The notes under the pieces are model-generated. The model had not been told where the DNA came from, made no database searches, and was given only the letters and a program-made list of their open reading frames with translations. Source: a virus. Taken from it: 51,037 nt of DNA. Every line of letters begins with the position of its first letter. Position 1 is the first letter of the stretch. A program made the position numbers and the translations under genes. Where the stretch lies: positions 1 to 51,037 of IMG/VR virus record IMGVR_UViG_3300042392_002243; one strand, given 5' to 3'. Below, piece after piece: positions 1-9,233 of this stretch.

Positions 1-6
1 AGTATC

Positions 7-588
7 TTAAGCTTTTGCTAAGTCTTTGAGATATTCGTGTGTGTATGATGTTACGGCAGGAGAAGGTGTAGCCTGAACTGATGGGAGAGTCGTGTTATAT
101 TTAGGAAGTGATCTCTCTGTATCCATGTATGTACCGGTACCTCTATCTGTTTTATTTGCCGCATTATCCATCTTCTCTAATTCTTCAGGCTTAATATTAA
201 CCTTTGATTTACGTATTGCAGCGTCAGGAATAGGAGGTAGATTTGGATAGCTTATATCAGGCTGACCCATTTCAGGTGATAGATTAATATAGTGGGTGTA
301 TCTACCACCACCATTATCAAGAGCTAGAGAAAGTTCTACATCATTTGACGATGTTTGAGGATTACCTGGGTATCTAGGTGCGCCTTTATCTCTGATACCT
401 ACTACTCTAACGTGTAATCCTGTTTCGACCATCTGATCGATCATATCTTTTACATTTTGACCTAAATTCTTGTAACATTCAAGAGTCTTAAAATTATCGT
501 TAAATTTAAACACATCACCAACGAGGAAACCACCGCGTTGAAATCTACTAAGGTATGCCTCTACCAGTGTTAGATACTTTTTAGCCAT
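7..588 (-). CDS. Conserved T4-like phage protein of unknown function
   Basis: 193-residue protein. The open frame extends to 609, but I place the start at the ATG at 588 (MAKKYLTLVEAYL...), because a perfect late promoter TATAAATA (594-601) lies inside the extended part and ends 5 nt before it, as at other late genes here. The N-terminus has an amphipathic start followed by a RGGFLVGDV stretch; the middle contains GGGRYTHYINLS; the C-terminal third is Pro/Thr-rich and probably disordered. Similar short proteins occur in marine T4-like phages as far as I recall, but I cannot assign a function. Gene 53 was considered because of the nearby gp25 but no motif supports it. It is divergent from the baseplate operon and probably late-expressed. 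Confidence 0.7.
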   Translation of the reverse strand: MAKKYLTLVEAYLSRFQRGGFLVGDVFKFNDNFKTLECYKNLGQNVKDMIDQMVETGLHVRVVGIRDKGAPRYPGNPQTSSNDVELSLALDNGGGRYTHYINLSPEMGQPDISYPNLPPIPDAAIRKSKVNIKPEELEKMDNAANKTDRGTGTYMDTERSLPKYNTTLPSVQATPSPAVTSYTHEYLKDLAKA

Positions 589-593
589 ACTAT

Positions 594-601
594 TATTTAT
601 A
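594..601 (-). promoter_or_regulatory. Late promoter TATAAATA
   Basis: Perfect T4-type late -10 element on the minus strand, ending 5 nt before the ATG at 588. It lies back to back with the late element at 607-614 on the other strand. Confidence 0.75.
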
Positions 602-606
602 CCTAA

Positions 607-614
607 CATAAATA
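607..614 (+). promoter_or_regulatory. Late promoter CATAAATA
   Basis: Seven of eight positions match TATAAATA; it ends 5 nt before the ATG at 620. It is the predicted promoter of the baseplate operon 620-9224. Confidence 0.7.
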
Positions 615-619
615 ATTAT

Positions 620-889
620 ATGGAATTTGACCAGTTAGTAGAAGAAATTCTTTTAGAAAAATCTGCAAGATGTACCAAAGTAACTGGTCAGCAGTCTTCT
701 ACTAGGTCAGACAAGAAGTATATGCGCTGCGTAAAGACGAAAACAGGCTATAAAAGAGTCCACTATGGTGATCCTAATTTACGCATAAAGAAATCTAATC
801 CAAAACGTCGTAAGTCCTTTAGAGCTAGACATAAGTGCTCTACTGCTAAACCTGGAACAGCTCGTTATTTTTCATGTAAAAACTGGTAA
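620..889 (+). CDS. Small basic Cys-containing late protein, conserved in T4-like marine phages
   Basis: 89 residues, very basic in the C-terminal half (KKSNPKRRKSFRARHKC around 57-73), with cysteines at 18, 37, 73 and 86 that could form a metal site or disulfides. The first 13 residues (MEFDQLVEEILLE) form a short acidic amphipathic helix ending in L-L-E, which matches the L/I-x-E cleavage rule of the T4 prohead protease gp21. The C-terminal KSNPKRRKSFRARH...CKNW block is, from memory, recurrent in marine T4-like phages, without known function. First gene of the late baseplate operon. Basic composition fits DNA or capsid binding; that is inference. Confidence 0.75.
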   Translation: MEFDQLVEEILLEKSARCTKVTGQQSSTRSDKKYMRCVKTKTGYKRVHYGDPNLRIKKSNPKRRKSFRARHKCSTAKPGTARYFSCKNW

Positions 890-891
890 TT

Positions 892-1059
892 ATGCCCTAT
901 ATAATAAAAGGTAAATGTGTATACAGAAAAGATACTGGTAAAAAGGTAGGTTGTTCTAAAAACGCAGGTAAAGCTAAAAAATACCTCAAAAAACTTTATA
1001 TGGTAGAGAGTAATTTCGATAAAACCTTTAATTTAATAGTTAATCAATATGGCAATTAA
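892..1059 (+). CDS. Small basic protein (55 aa), unknown function
   Basis: Starts with ATG two nt after the stop at 889 and ends in TAA at 1057-1059, overlapping the gp25 start by 11 nt, so it looks translationally coupled on both sides. The sequence begins MPYIIKGKCVYRKDTGKK and continues with a KVGCSKNAGKAKKYLKKLY block. Small phage proteins with a similar V-Y-x-K-x-x-G...KKYLxxLY layout exist in marine T4-like phages as far as I recall; function unknown. Without it the 889-1049 interval would be an unexplained gap in a tightly packed operon. Confidence 0.7.
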   Translation: MPYIIKGKCVYRKDTGKKVGCSKNAGKAKKYLKKLYMVESNFDKTFNLIVNQYGN

Positions 1060-1534
1060 TTTAAATATAGCAAAACCTAATAAAGAAATAGAAAACTCTA
1101 CTAAAAGAGGTTATATATACAAGGATGTAAATTTAGATTTAGTGTATGGTTATACAACTAATGGTGAACTCTTCTCATCAAACGAAAAAAAAGACCTTAA
1201 AGCCATATACGACGAGGCTGCAATTTTAAACTCTCTAAAAAATATATTAACTACTTCACCAGGTGAAAAACTTCTTAATCCTCTATTTGGTTTAGATTTA
1301 AGAGACTATCTCTTTGAATCTGTTACTGAAACTAAAGGTTACTTTTTAGCAGATGAAATATTAACCGGATTACCACTACAAGAAGAGCGAATAGTAGTTA
1401 ATTTTGTTGATGTTGTTGTTAATCCTGATGATCAAGAATATATTATAAATTTAGATATAGGAATTCCTACTCTTAATATACCAAGTATATCTTTGAGAGG
1501 TGTATTAAATAATGATGGATACATATTTACATAA
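1049..1534 (+). CDS. 25: Baseplate wedge protein gp25
   Basis: 161 residues. Matches the gpW/gp25 lysozyme-like baseplate family: a central A-x-x-x-SLKNILTTSPGEKLLNPLFG block at about residues 58-81 followed by the L-R-D-Y-L-F-E segment (84-90). In T4, gp25 is a sheath-initiator-like wedge component that contacts gp6, gp53 and the first sheath ring. It is slightly longer than T4 gp25 because of an N-terminal extension. The stop codon overlaps the start of gene 6 by one base (TAATG), so the two are probably translated together. Confidence 0.9.
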   Translation: MAINLNIAKPNKEIENSTKRGYIYKDVNLDLVYGYTTNGELFSSNEKKDLKAIYDEAAILNSLKNILTTSPGEKLLNPLFGLDLRDYLFESVTETKGYFLADEILTGLPLQEERIVVNFVDVVVNPDDQEYIINLDIGIPTLNIPSISLRGVLNNDGYIFT

Positions 1535-3345
1535 TGAACGCTAAAAATTTTACAGAATACAACTTACCTTTAAATGCTTATGTAACCTTTGATGCTACAA
1601 CATTAAAGGATCTAATCATTAATAGACTAAACGAAAGCGAAGTTTTTAAAGATCAAGTTTATGAAGGTTCAAACATTAACGCTTTTATTGATGTTGTAGC
1701 ATACATGTATCATGTACTATTATTTTATTTGAATAACACCTCTTCAGAGTCCACTTTCACTACAGCTACTTTATATGAAAATATGAATAAGCTTGTTAGT
1801 AATTTAGGTTATAAGCCTACAGGTAAGCAGACATCTATGGGTGTTTTATCTCTATCAGGTGGGACTACTCTACCTACAGGTGTGTTAACACTTAAGAGAT
1901 TTTCAACTTTATTTGCTAACGGACAACCATTTACTATTACGAGAGATATAAGCTTTGATAAGCCGCAAGCCGGTGCAGTAGAAAAAGTATATCCTGATAA
2001 TAGCTTTATATATCAAGGGTCAATAACAGAACATCCTCAATATACAGCAACAGGAGAAGAATTTGAGATAGTTACTATAGTTGACTCTTCACCAATAGAT
2101 AATAGTCAAACATTTATTGCTGATAATACGTTTTCTATTTTTGTATATGATAATACAAATCGTATATGGTCGGAATGGCAAGAGACATCATCACTATTTT
2201 TAGAGGATAGTGTTGCAAAGAAGTATGAAAAAAAATTAAACGAGAATGGTAACTATGAGTTTAAGTTTGGAAACAATATCAATGGACTTAAATTAAGAGC
2301 AGGGGACTTAATACAAATCTACTATGTAGTTTCAAATGGAACAAACGGCGTGGTGGGACCTAATGTGTTGTTTGGTAATCAGTTTACTCTATATAATTCT
2401 CCTGCTTTTACAGGCATTTCAAATAACATATACGATACTGACTTTAACTTCATAACTCCTTCGTTACTCCCGAGTGTAATAGTTACTAATCCAAACGCTT
2501 CAACTCCTATAGGTGAGGGCGAGACTGTAGAGGAGATAAGAAAGAATGCGCCTAAATTCTTTGCATCACAGAATAGACTTGTAACGAGAGATGATTATAC
2601 GAACTTTATCGATAAAAATTACAACTTGGTTGTAAAAAGTGTAAAAGTACTGGATAATACTACATATACATCAAGATTTCTTAAATATTTTTATACTATA
2701 GGATTAAACAAGCCTAATGACGATACTAGAGTTCTATTTAACCAGGTGGCTTTTTCAAATTCTACATCATTTAACAATGTATATTTGTTCTGTGTACCTA
2801 AAAACGCTACTATAATTAACGAAACTCTTCCGAACTACTTAAATTTTGCACAAAAACAGGTTATTATAAATGCTTGTAACAATAGCAAGGATATAACACA
2901 CAATGTCGTATGCGTCGATCCTATTTATAAGGCTTTTGATATAGGGTTAAGGTTGTCAGGTGAAGATAACTGTATTGATTTTAGAGATTCAACAGCGTTA
3001 GTGATTAAGAAGTTTTCTAATTCAAATATAAGTGATTATAAAATAATCGATAGAGTATCTAAAGTAATAACAGATTATTTTAATAATATTGAGTTAGGTC
3101 AAGTAATAAATTTAGGTGATTTATCAAATAATATAAAAAATCTCGATGGAGTTAAAGATGTTCTCACTAGACGAACAGATACAAACTACGAAGTTCCAAA
3201 AATAAACGTTGTAGCATGGAATCCTATTTATGAAGAAGATGATGTTGTATATACATCTCAAAACTACACCCTTGAGGATTTTCAATACGCATTCTTCTAC
3301 GAGATAAGTAATCTTAAACAAAAAATAATAGTAGAAAATGAGTAA
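1534..3345 (+). CDS. 6: Baseplate wedge protein gp6 (baseplate J-like)
   Basis: 603 residues, close to T4 gp6 (660). The N-terminus has the conserved R-L-N-E-S-E-V-F-K-D pattern followed by an INAFIDVVAYMYHVLLFYLNN helix (residues 48-68) typical of gp6/gpJ wedge proteins; the middle contains GEGETVEEIRKNAPKFFASQNRLVTRDDY (about 327-355), a hallmark of the baseplate J family. In T4, gp6 dimers build the inner ring that holds the wedges together and triggers dome-to-star opening. Follows gp25 and overlaps the next gene by 8 nt. Confidence 0.92.
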   Translation: MNAKNFTEYNLPLNAYVTFDATTLKDLIINRLNESEVFKDQVYEGSNINAFIDVVAYMYHVLLFYLNNTSSESTFTTATLYENMNKLVSNLGYKPTGKQTSMGVLSLSGGTTLPTGVLTLKRFSTLFANGQPFTITRDISFDKPQAGAVEKVYPDNSFIYQGSITEHPQYTATGEEFEIVTIVDSSPIDNSQTFIADNTFSIFVYDNTNRIWSEWQETSSLFLEDSVAKKYEKKLNENGNYEFKFGNNINGLKLRAGDLIQIYYVVSNGTNGVVGPNVLFGNQFTLYNSPAFTGISNNIYDTDFNFITPSLLPSVIVTNPNASTPIGEGETVEEIRKNAPKFFASQNRLVTRDDYTNFIDKNYNLVVKSVKVLDNTTYTSRFLKYFYTIGLNKPNDDTRVLFNQVAFSNSTSFNNVYLFCVPKNATIINETLPNYLNFAQKQVIINACNNSKDITHNVVCVDPIYKAFDIGLRLSGEDNCIDFRDSTALVIKKFSNSNISDYKIIDRVSKVITDYFNNIELGQVINLGDLSNNIKNLDGVKDVLTRRTDTNYEVPKINVVAWNPIYEEDDVVYTSQNYTLEDFQYAFFYEISNLKQKIIVENE

Positions 3346-5563
3346 TATAGATACTGTATTTAGTTACTTCGACGTACGTGATTACACTAACAGGCTTACC
3401 GTTAGTAGCTACGCGTTACCATTTACTCCCCTTACATTTTTACCTAGACTTGATAAACTAGCAGATTTCGACACGGGTACAGGCATCACTAAGGTAGGTG
3501 TAGGTGTTCTTTCTCGCAAAAGAATGATTTGGGATTTCGGCGACGGTACTAATATAGAGGCAGTTACAGCTAGACATTATTTTAAAGAGCCGGGTAGATA
3601 TAAAGTAACTTGCTACTTATATGATAAAATTGGTGGCAGTTATTACGATATATACAGTCAAACGGTTAATATTTACAATTATATTCCCGACTCTATAATA
3701 CTTAAAGCCGCTAACACTACTAATACATTTCTAACAGCTGGCGTCTACACCAGTCCAATTAATGTTATTAGATCTACTTCATGGCAGTATTACGAAATAC
3801 CTTATGTAGAGCCGGTAGATGATAGTAATTTCTTTCAACCTCCTTCAAAAGCTCCAAAGCTACCCATACAAGAACCTTCACATAGACAATTTAATTTAGA
3901 CAAGCTAATAAATATAATGACATATATTTCCGGAGCTAGTGCTAGTGGATATTTTGATAATAATCTCAATAGCACACACTACGGTCATTTATATCCTTAT
4001 TCTTCAATTTTTATAAAGTCTAGTAGCATCGATAACTTAACAGAATATATAGAAGTATCCTCCTTCACTACTACATCAACTCCAATATACATTAAGTTAT
4101 CCGGAACTAAAATAGTAAATGGTAAAAGCGACGATATAGATTCTTTCTTTTGCGGAACCACAGGATCGCAGTTAATATACTACAAAGATGATTTTCCTTC
4201 CATTAGAACCGATATTCTATTAGGAGTAGAAGCTGACACCTTAAAGCCTTATAGTAATACTAGTACAGTAGGCTTTAAAACCACTACTGCTAAGAATAAA
4301 AACTACAGTCAATTATCTATTACCTCAAACGGCTTAGACAGTGAAGGTACTATACAAGGACCAACAAAAAAGAAGCTACCTCTATTGTTTCCTATAGATC
4401 AAAATAAATTCTCTAATAGTAAGATTGGAATAGTTATAAAAGTAAAAGATTCTAATAACTTCACGATTAAAGACATACCGCTTATAAATTACCCGTCTAG
4501 CTTTACATCCTTTAAATTGTATAATTCTGGTGGAAGTTATAATTTTGATATAGTTTCAGATTTTGGCTCCCTCTCTTCTCTTACAAAGGGTGGATTCTGG
4601 AAAGGATATATTATTCCTTATACAAAAACGCCTCTGCTCAATGTAACACTTTCTGCTACAGTAGTAGTTGAGGGCGTATCAGTACAAGGAGCATCAAATA
4701 CATTTAATATATACCCATCAGGCGGAATATATGGAATTGCAAAAAGAGGAGAAGATATAGACTTTAAGCAAACCTTTGAAGATATAGCAATACAGCCTTT
4801 GTTCTTAGATAAAACGATACTATTTAATGAATTTTTAGGGACCGTTTTTGGTGATATAGACTCTATACAGGACAGTATAGGTAAGGTAACTTACGAAAAA
4901 ATTAAAAACTTTGTTGATAATAATGCTACGCTAGATTATAGCAATATTGATCAACTTATTTCTATCTTAGAGACCATAAATCAGAACGAGCAAGTCTTTA
5001 GCAGTACTAACTTTAACGTACCTAAAGAGTTAAAGAGATTAGTAGACTTGCTATCAATAAATCATTCACGATTATTCGGCGCAACTAATAAGTTTTCTAA
5101 AAACTTTGATAGATTTGGTTATTTTGACAATGAACTTTACGGAAAAAATTTAGGTGAGCCAGTATCTATAAGCTATACAGTTACTGCAGGTAGACATCTA
5201 GTAGCATATGAAAAATTCAGTGAAGTTTACACATATTTAAATACGTATATACCGCTTTGCGCTTCAAATATATCAGTAGGATCAAATAACACATTTAGTT
5301 TATCTTCTTATAACGATACATGGGGGTGGGGATTAATTTTACCATCTGATGGGTACGGTACAAATCTACCAGTATTCTATAACTTTTACACATATAACCC
5401 GGAAGTAGACGGTACCATAGAGGAAAGCGTAATAAACTTTTCGGATAAGAACACGACCTTAGCTTTTAGTAATTCTTCCTATACCGAGTGGTCGAAGGAA
5501 AGCGGGATAATATCTAATATAGTTTCACAAAAGCTATATGATAAGCTAGATTTATTTGTGTGA
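3338..5563 (+). CDS. Baseplate structural protein with PKD domain
   Basis: 741 residues. Residues about 60-115 form a PKD-like beta-sandwich with the signature WDFGDGT followed by H-Y-F-K-E-P-G-R-Y-K-V. The central region is Ser/Thr-rich beta structure; the C-terminal region (about 470-740) is more alpha-helical, with a Y-x-T-V-T-A-G-R-H segment. Position directly after gp25 and gp6 is that of T4 gene 7/8-type wedge genes, but there is no clear T4 homologue by eye. PKD domains usually mediate protein or carbohydrate contacts, so it may present peripheral adhesins. Its ATG overlaps the end of gene 6. Confidence 0.7.
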   Translation: MSNIDTVFSYFDVRDYTNRLTVSSYALPFTPLTFLPRLDKLADFDTGTGITKVGVGVLSRKRMIWDFGDGTNIEAVTARHYFKEPGRYKVTCYLYDKIGGSYYDIYSQTVNIYNYIPDSIILKAANTTNTFLTAGVYTSPINVIRSTSWQYYEIPYVEPVDDSNFFQPPSKAPKLPIQEPSHRQFNLDKLINIMTYISGASASGYFDNNLNSTHYGHLYPYSSIFIKSSSIDNLTEYIEVSSFTTTSTPIYIKLSGTKIVNGKSDDIDSFFCGTTGSQLIYYKDDFPSIRTDILLGVEADTLKPYSNTSTVGFKTTTAKNKNYSQLSITSNGLDSEGTIQGPTKKKLPLLFPIDQNKFSNSKIGIVIKVKDSNNFTIKDIPLINYPSSFTSFKLYNSGGSYNFDIVSDFGSLSSLTKGGFWKGYIIPYTKTPLLNVTLSATVVVEGVSVQGASNTFNIYPSGGIYGIAKRGEDIDFKQTFEDIAIQPLFLDKTILFNEFLGTVFGDIDSIQDSIGKVTYEKIKNFVDNNATLDYSNIDQLISILETINQNEQVFSSTNFNVPKELKRLVDLLSINHSRLFGATNKFSKNFDRFGYFDNELYGKNLGEPVSISYTVTAGRHLVAYEKFSEVYTYLNTYIPLCASNISVGSNNTFSLSSYNDTWGWGLILPSDGYGTNLPVFYNFYTYNPEVDGTIEESVINFSDKNTTLAFSNSSYTEWSKESGIISNIVSQKLYDKLDLFV

Positions 5564-5575
5564 TTAGTCCTAGCA

Positions 5576-5583
5576 AATAAATA
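5576..5583 (+). promoter_or_regulatory. Late promoter AATAAATA
   Basis: Late-type -10 element ending 6 nt before the ATG at 5590, in the 26-nt gap after the preceding gene. The GG immediately before the ATG is too close to act as a normal ribosome site. Confidence 0.65.
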
Positions 5584-5589
5584 TATAGG

Positions 5590-8517
5590 ATGAGTAGTGT
5601 GATTATCTTTAATGATATAGAAGTAAAGGACTCTGTAATAAGTAGCGGTGAGACCACTACTACAAAAGATAATACCGCACCCTTCAGCTTTCTTGAGTTT
5701 ATAACTAATACCGGTGTAGATTATTCTCCAGAGCAATACAATAAATTCTATTTATACTATTTAGAAAAATGGGCTGATTATAAAAACTCTTCAGCTACTA
5801 ACGACACTATAAAGTTTACAGATCTATATATCGACTTCTTAAAAGAATTAACGTTAACGTATTCAACTCAACAAGAACAAAGATTCCTCTCTACTTTAGA
5901 CTATACAAATCCAGTAGATTTAGATGTTGCGATACCGTTTTATGTTGAAAAAATAAGACAAGTTATTTTGTTTTATAAGGAAAAGCGTGATACAGCAAAG
6001 TTTGTAATAGAAAGAAACAAAATAAAGGGTACTTCTTTATCAGTAGAAAGAGCCTTATATGAAAAAATTTACGATTACGTATTTGCATCACAAAATAATC
6101 CTTTATATAGCACTGTTGATTTTTCTCTATCTGGATTACAAAGCTCTCTTAAAATTGATCTTCAGGAATTTGTAGATGTATACTCAGAATATTTTGACCT
6201 ACCAGTAGGAACTGATCCCTTCACTGCGGTGAATAGAGAGGATATAAATGTAAATTTATTTTTCGATGATCCGTTTGCTGTATTTAGAAATGAAATATTT
6301 TTAAGTGAAATACCTCTCGCTGTAAACGCGTCTATTAGCTTTAACGAGGCTTGCGATCCTACGAATCCGGTTACTCTATTAAAAAATGAATGTGAGAATA
6401 AATCAGGATTTACAGATGATGAAAAGACAGCATTAAAAATAAAATATCTCGAGAAGTATATGGGTGTCGATTTACACTATATCGACACTACTGCAACTCC
6501 ACCAGTATCAGGTGTTTTATTTAGAGCTGAAACCCCCACCAACAATATTCAGAATTTACAAAACGTATATACACCTACAGCTGAATCAAATCAAATAAAA
6601 CTCTTAAGAGATATAGGACTCTTTTTCAAGCCTGACAAAACTGGTATATTTCAATTAAATTCTAATAGTTATACCTATGCTATAGATCCTAATAAAATAG
6701 AGAGTGGTAAAATTTATATATACCCTGATCCTAGCATTTACGGTAACGTAACTATAAACAAACAAACAGAATATCCTTTAATATTCACTTATGACAATCG
6801 TGTAGATATTAAAAATGTCTCATCATCCTTCTCTTCAGGTGACCCTGATATATCTAACACCGATCAAACCTTTTCACCGTATTACTCTCGCGAGCAATCA
6901 ACACTAAGAACACAGGCTAAAGATACAGAGTATAGCTTAAACTTTAACGACCTGTATAATAAAGGGTATATTACTAAGTATCAAACAGATATTTACGGCA
7001 ACGAGTACGCATTATTTAAAGACAACTTCGGACAGACCTTTAAAGATATTGAGGAATATGAAACTCAGCCAGTATTAAATCTTTTATTAAACGGACATGC
7101 ATTTTATGATAGAAAAGAAGGGTTTGAGTTTGATTATTCTATTTCATCTAGAGAAGGCAATACTGTTAGATCAGGTTTATCTACATTAACAGTAAATTAT
7201 CCGTTTTCGCCGAGCTCCCCAACCTTAACACCGAGCTTTATATTAAGTGGATCACCTTGGTTTTTATATTTTAGAGAATTTTTACCTTATCAAGAGCTAA
7301 ACTACTCGGATGGGTTTATAGAGTCAGTTCCATATACGAAAAATTACATAGGTGCGTTTAGAGACGGCGGTGGATTTACCTTTGTCGATGGAACGAAGCT
7401 GCCAGATCCTATGTCATCTGATGCTCCAGGGTTTCCAGGCTCTAATAGTGATGTATTCTATTATCAACTTCTTGTAAATGCAACAGGATCTAAACCAACA
7501 GACGCAGTAATTGTAACACAAGCATCAGTTAATATAACAGACCAGAGTGGGTTAGATTTACAAACAGAACCTATTTACGATTATGATTGCGGCTACTTTA
7601 CCGATGTAATAAAATTAGATAATGACTACAATTATGGTAGCTCATACAACTATTACGATAATATATTTGATAACTCTAAAACTATTATTAGTTCGATCAC
7701 AGGTAATGATACCTATCGCGCCATGACTTATAAACAAGAGCTTGAAGGTAAGTTGTTTGTTAAGAATGCTACAAAGGCATACTCACAACCTGTTTCAGCG
7801 GCTCTTAATGCTATTTTTGGTAAGTATTCAAGCAATATAACAAGCGAAGTCTACGAGGCGCCAAAAAATATAGAGATATTTAATGATAGTATATGTATCG
7901 AGACTACTAATTTTTTAGTAATAGATAAAATTAAATACGAAGAGGGTGAGTTTATAACCGAATCAACAAAAAATAACGCATTTACGTTAAGTAGTAAGGA
8001 TCTTAGTGTTTTCTCAAATCGATTCTATAAAGAGAAAGACAATACTCTAATCTTTTGCACAATCCAGCAAACTGAAACTTTATCTGCTCGTAATAGTAAA
8101 GGTATATACCCAAAAATATATCAGTTTGATTTAAATACGAATACAACCAAGACTCTATACCCTAAAACTACAGATCTAACAACCTTATCAAGCGTGTTTA
8201 ACTTAAGCTCTGTTTTTACTGGTGACTTTAATATTAATATTGTAAGCGTTGAGCGACCCGTCTTAACTTATAACACCTTCAACGATGTATATAAGCTAAC
8301 ATACATAGCAGTAGACAATAATAATTACTTCCACATATTTGATATTGAATTTGACATTATTAACGACGAGGTGAAATTCTTAGGAACTAGATTTTACAAA
8401 GCTGATAAAAAATATCTAACAACTAGCTTTACTAACAGCAATACTATATTTACTAATATTAATGCAATTTCAGGTAGTTACACTCTAAATACTAACTCTG
8501 GAGTACTCTCTCTATGA
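5590..8517 (+). CDS. Large baseplate wedge-type protein (gp7-like position)
   Basis: 975 residues. Residues 30-165 form a mainly helical module (FYLYYLEKWADYKN, DLDVAIPFYVEKIRQV, FVIERNKIKGTSLSVERAL) whose K-G-T-x-x-S-V-E segment resembles the K-G-T helical element seen in T4 gp7 and P2 gpI-type baseplate proteins. The rest is beta-rich with many Tyr, Asn and Ser. T4 gp7 is 1032 residues and also lies near gp6, so this is the best gp7 candidate, but only one module supports it. It has its own late promoter and its last codons overlap the next ATG (ATGA). Confidence 0.6.
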   Translation: MSSVIIFNDIEVKDSVISSGETTTTKDNTAPFSFLEFITNTGVDYSPEQYNKFYLYYLEKWADYKNSSATNDTIKFTDLYIDFLKELTLTYSTQQEQRFLSTLDYTNPVDLDVAIPFYVEKIRQVILFYKEKRDTAKFVIERNKIKGTSLSVERALYEKIYDYVFASQNNPLYSTVDFSLSGLQSSLKIDLQEFVDVYSEYFDLPVGTDPFTAVNREDINVNLFFDDPFAVFRNEIFLSEIPLAVNASISFNEACDPTNPVTLLKNECENKSGFTDDEKTALKIKYLEKYMGVDLHYIDTTATPPVSGVLFRAETPTNNIQNLQNVYTPTAESNQIKLLRDIGLFFKPDKTGIFQLNSNSYTYAIDPNKIESGKIYIYPDPSIYGNVTINKQTEYPLIFTYDNRVDIKNVSSSFSSGDPDISNTDQTFSPYYSREQSTLRTQAKDTEYSLNFNDLYNKGYITKYQTDIYGNEYALFKDNFGQTFKDIEEYETQPVLNLLLNGHAFYDRKEGFEFDYSISSREGNTVRSGLSTLTVNYPFSPSSPTLTPSFILSGSPWFLYFREFLPYQELNYSDGFIESVPYTKNYIGAFRDGGGFTFVDGTKLPDPMSSDAPGFPGSNSDVFYYQLLVNATGSKPTDAVIVTQASVNITDQSGLDLQTEPIYDYDCGYFTDVIKLDNDYNYGSSYNYYDNIFDNSKTIISSITGNDTYRAMTYKQELEGKLFVKNATKAYSQPVSAALNAIFGKYSSNITSEVYEAPKNIEIFNDSICIETTNFLVIDKIKYEEGEFITESTKNNAFTLSSKDLSVFSNRFYKEKDNTLIFCTIQQTETLSARNSKGIYPKIYQFDLNTNTTKTLYPKTTDLTTLSSVFNLSSVFTGDFNINIVSVERPVLTYNTFNDVYKLTYIAVDNNNYFHIFDIEFDIINDEVKFLGTRFYKADKKYLTTSFTNSNTIFTNINAISGSYTLNTNSGVLSL

Positions 8518-9224
8518 ACACTATTACATTAAATTACGATTTAAACTCCTTTTTCAGTAATATTACTATACAGCCAAAACCAGTAATATTAAAAGGAGCT
8601 ACTACAGTTAATATATCACTAACAGGAGTAAGCGAAGAAAAGAATACAGTTGATGTAATTACAATAGACTGGGGTGATGGTGATAGAGAAGTCAAAAAAC
8701 GTGATTTATTTTTTAATTATAGAACACAATCAATATTTAATGAAGTTTTGTATGGAAAAACGAACGGTACAGCGCTAGGTGTTTTTAGTCACGATTATGT
8801 AAATAGATATGATAGTTATGAGGTCGACTATGTAATAAGTGTAGTTTTATTAAAGAATAGTGGGCAGTATATTTATATTAAACAGCCAGTAAGATGTTTC
8901 TGGGGGTCATTTTATGACAATATGGAGAGAGTAACGGCGTTAAACTCTCAACTACTACCTCTCAACACAAACGATACTCTATTAAATCTTGAAAGTAAAG
9001 ACGGTGGTATTATTACAGCGAGTCTTAGAAACACTGGTACGCCTTTACTCAGCGGAGTATTTGAAGATATAGGACCTATAGATACTTTCGGATTTATGGA
9101 GCCTGGATATCTTGCTACTTCAAATAGTACGGATATTGAAATAACATTAGATACTAACGAAGCGTATTTAGTAGATATTACTTTAGGATTCGATACATTC
9201 GATCCTTATGCTGCTGGATTTTAA
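8514..9224 (+). CDS. PKD-like structural protein, end of baseplate operon
   Basis: 236 residues. Residues about 28-125 are PKD-like: a VNISLTGVS strand, then I-D-W-G-D-G-D (51-57), then F-S-H-D-Y-V and Y-E-V-D-Y-V-I-S-V strands, the same layout as the domain in the 741-residue protein upstream. The remainder is a small beta domain with no recognised motif. Starts in an ATGA overlap with the preceding gene and ends 9 nt from the convergent fibre unit, so it is the last gene of the operon. A virion role is inferred from context. Confidence 0.65.
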   Translation: MNTITLNYDLNSFFSNITIQPKPVILKGATTVNISLTGVSEEKNTVDVITIDWGDGDREVKKRDLFFNYRTQSIFNEVLYGKTNGTALGVFSHDYVNRYDSYEVDYVISVVLLKNSGQYIYIKQPVRCFWGSFYDNMERVTALNSQLLPLNTNDTLLNLESKDGGIITASLRNTGTPLLSGVFEDIGPIDTFGFMEPGYLATSNSTDIEITLDTNEAYLVDITLGFDTFDPYAAGF

Positions 9225-9233
9225 AATTAATAC

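Noticed and set aside
3124-3321. Open frame on the strand opposite gp6
   Set aside because: It lies wholly within a clear gp6 gene, has no promoter or motif, and reads as a shadow of AT-rich coding sequence.
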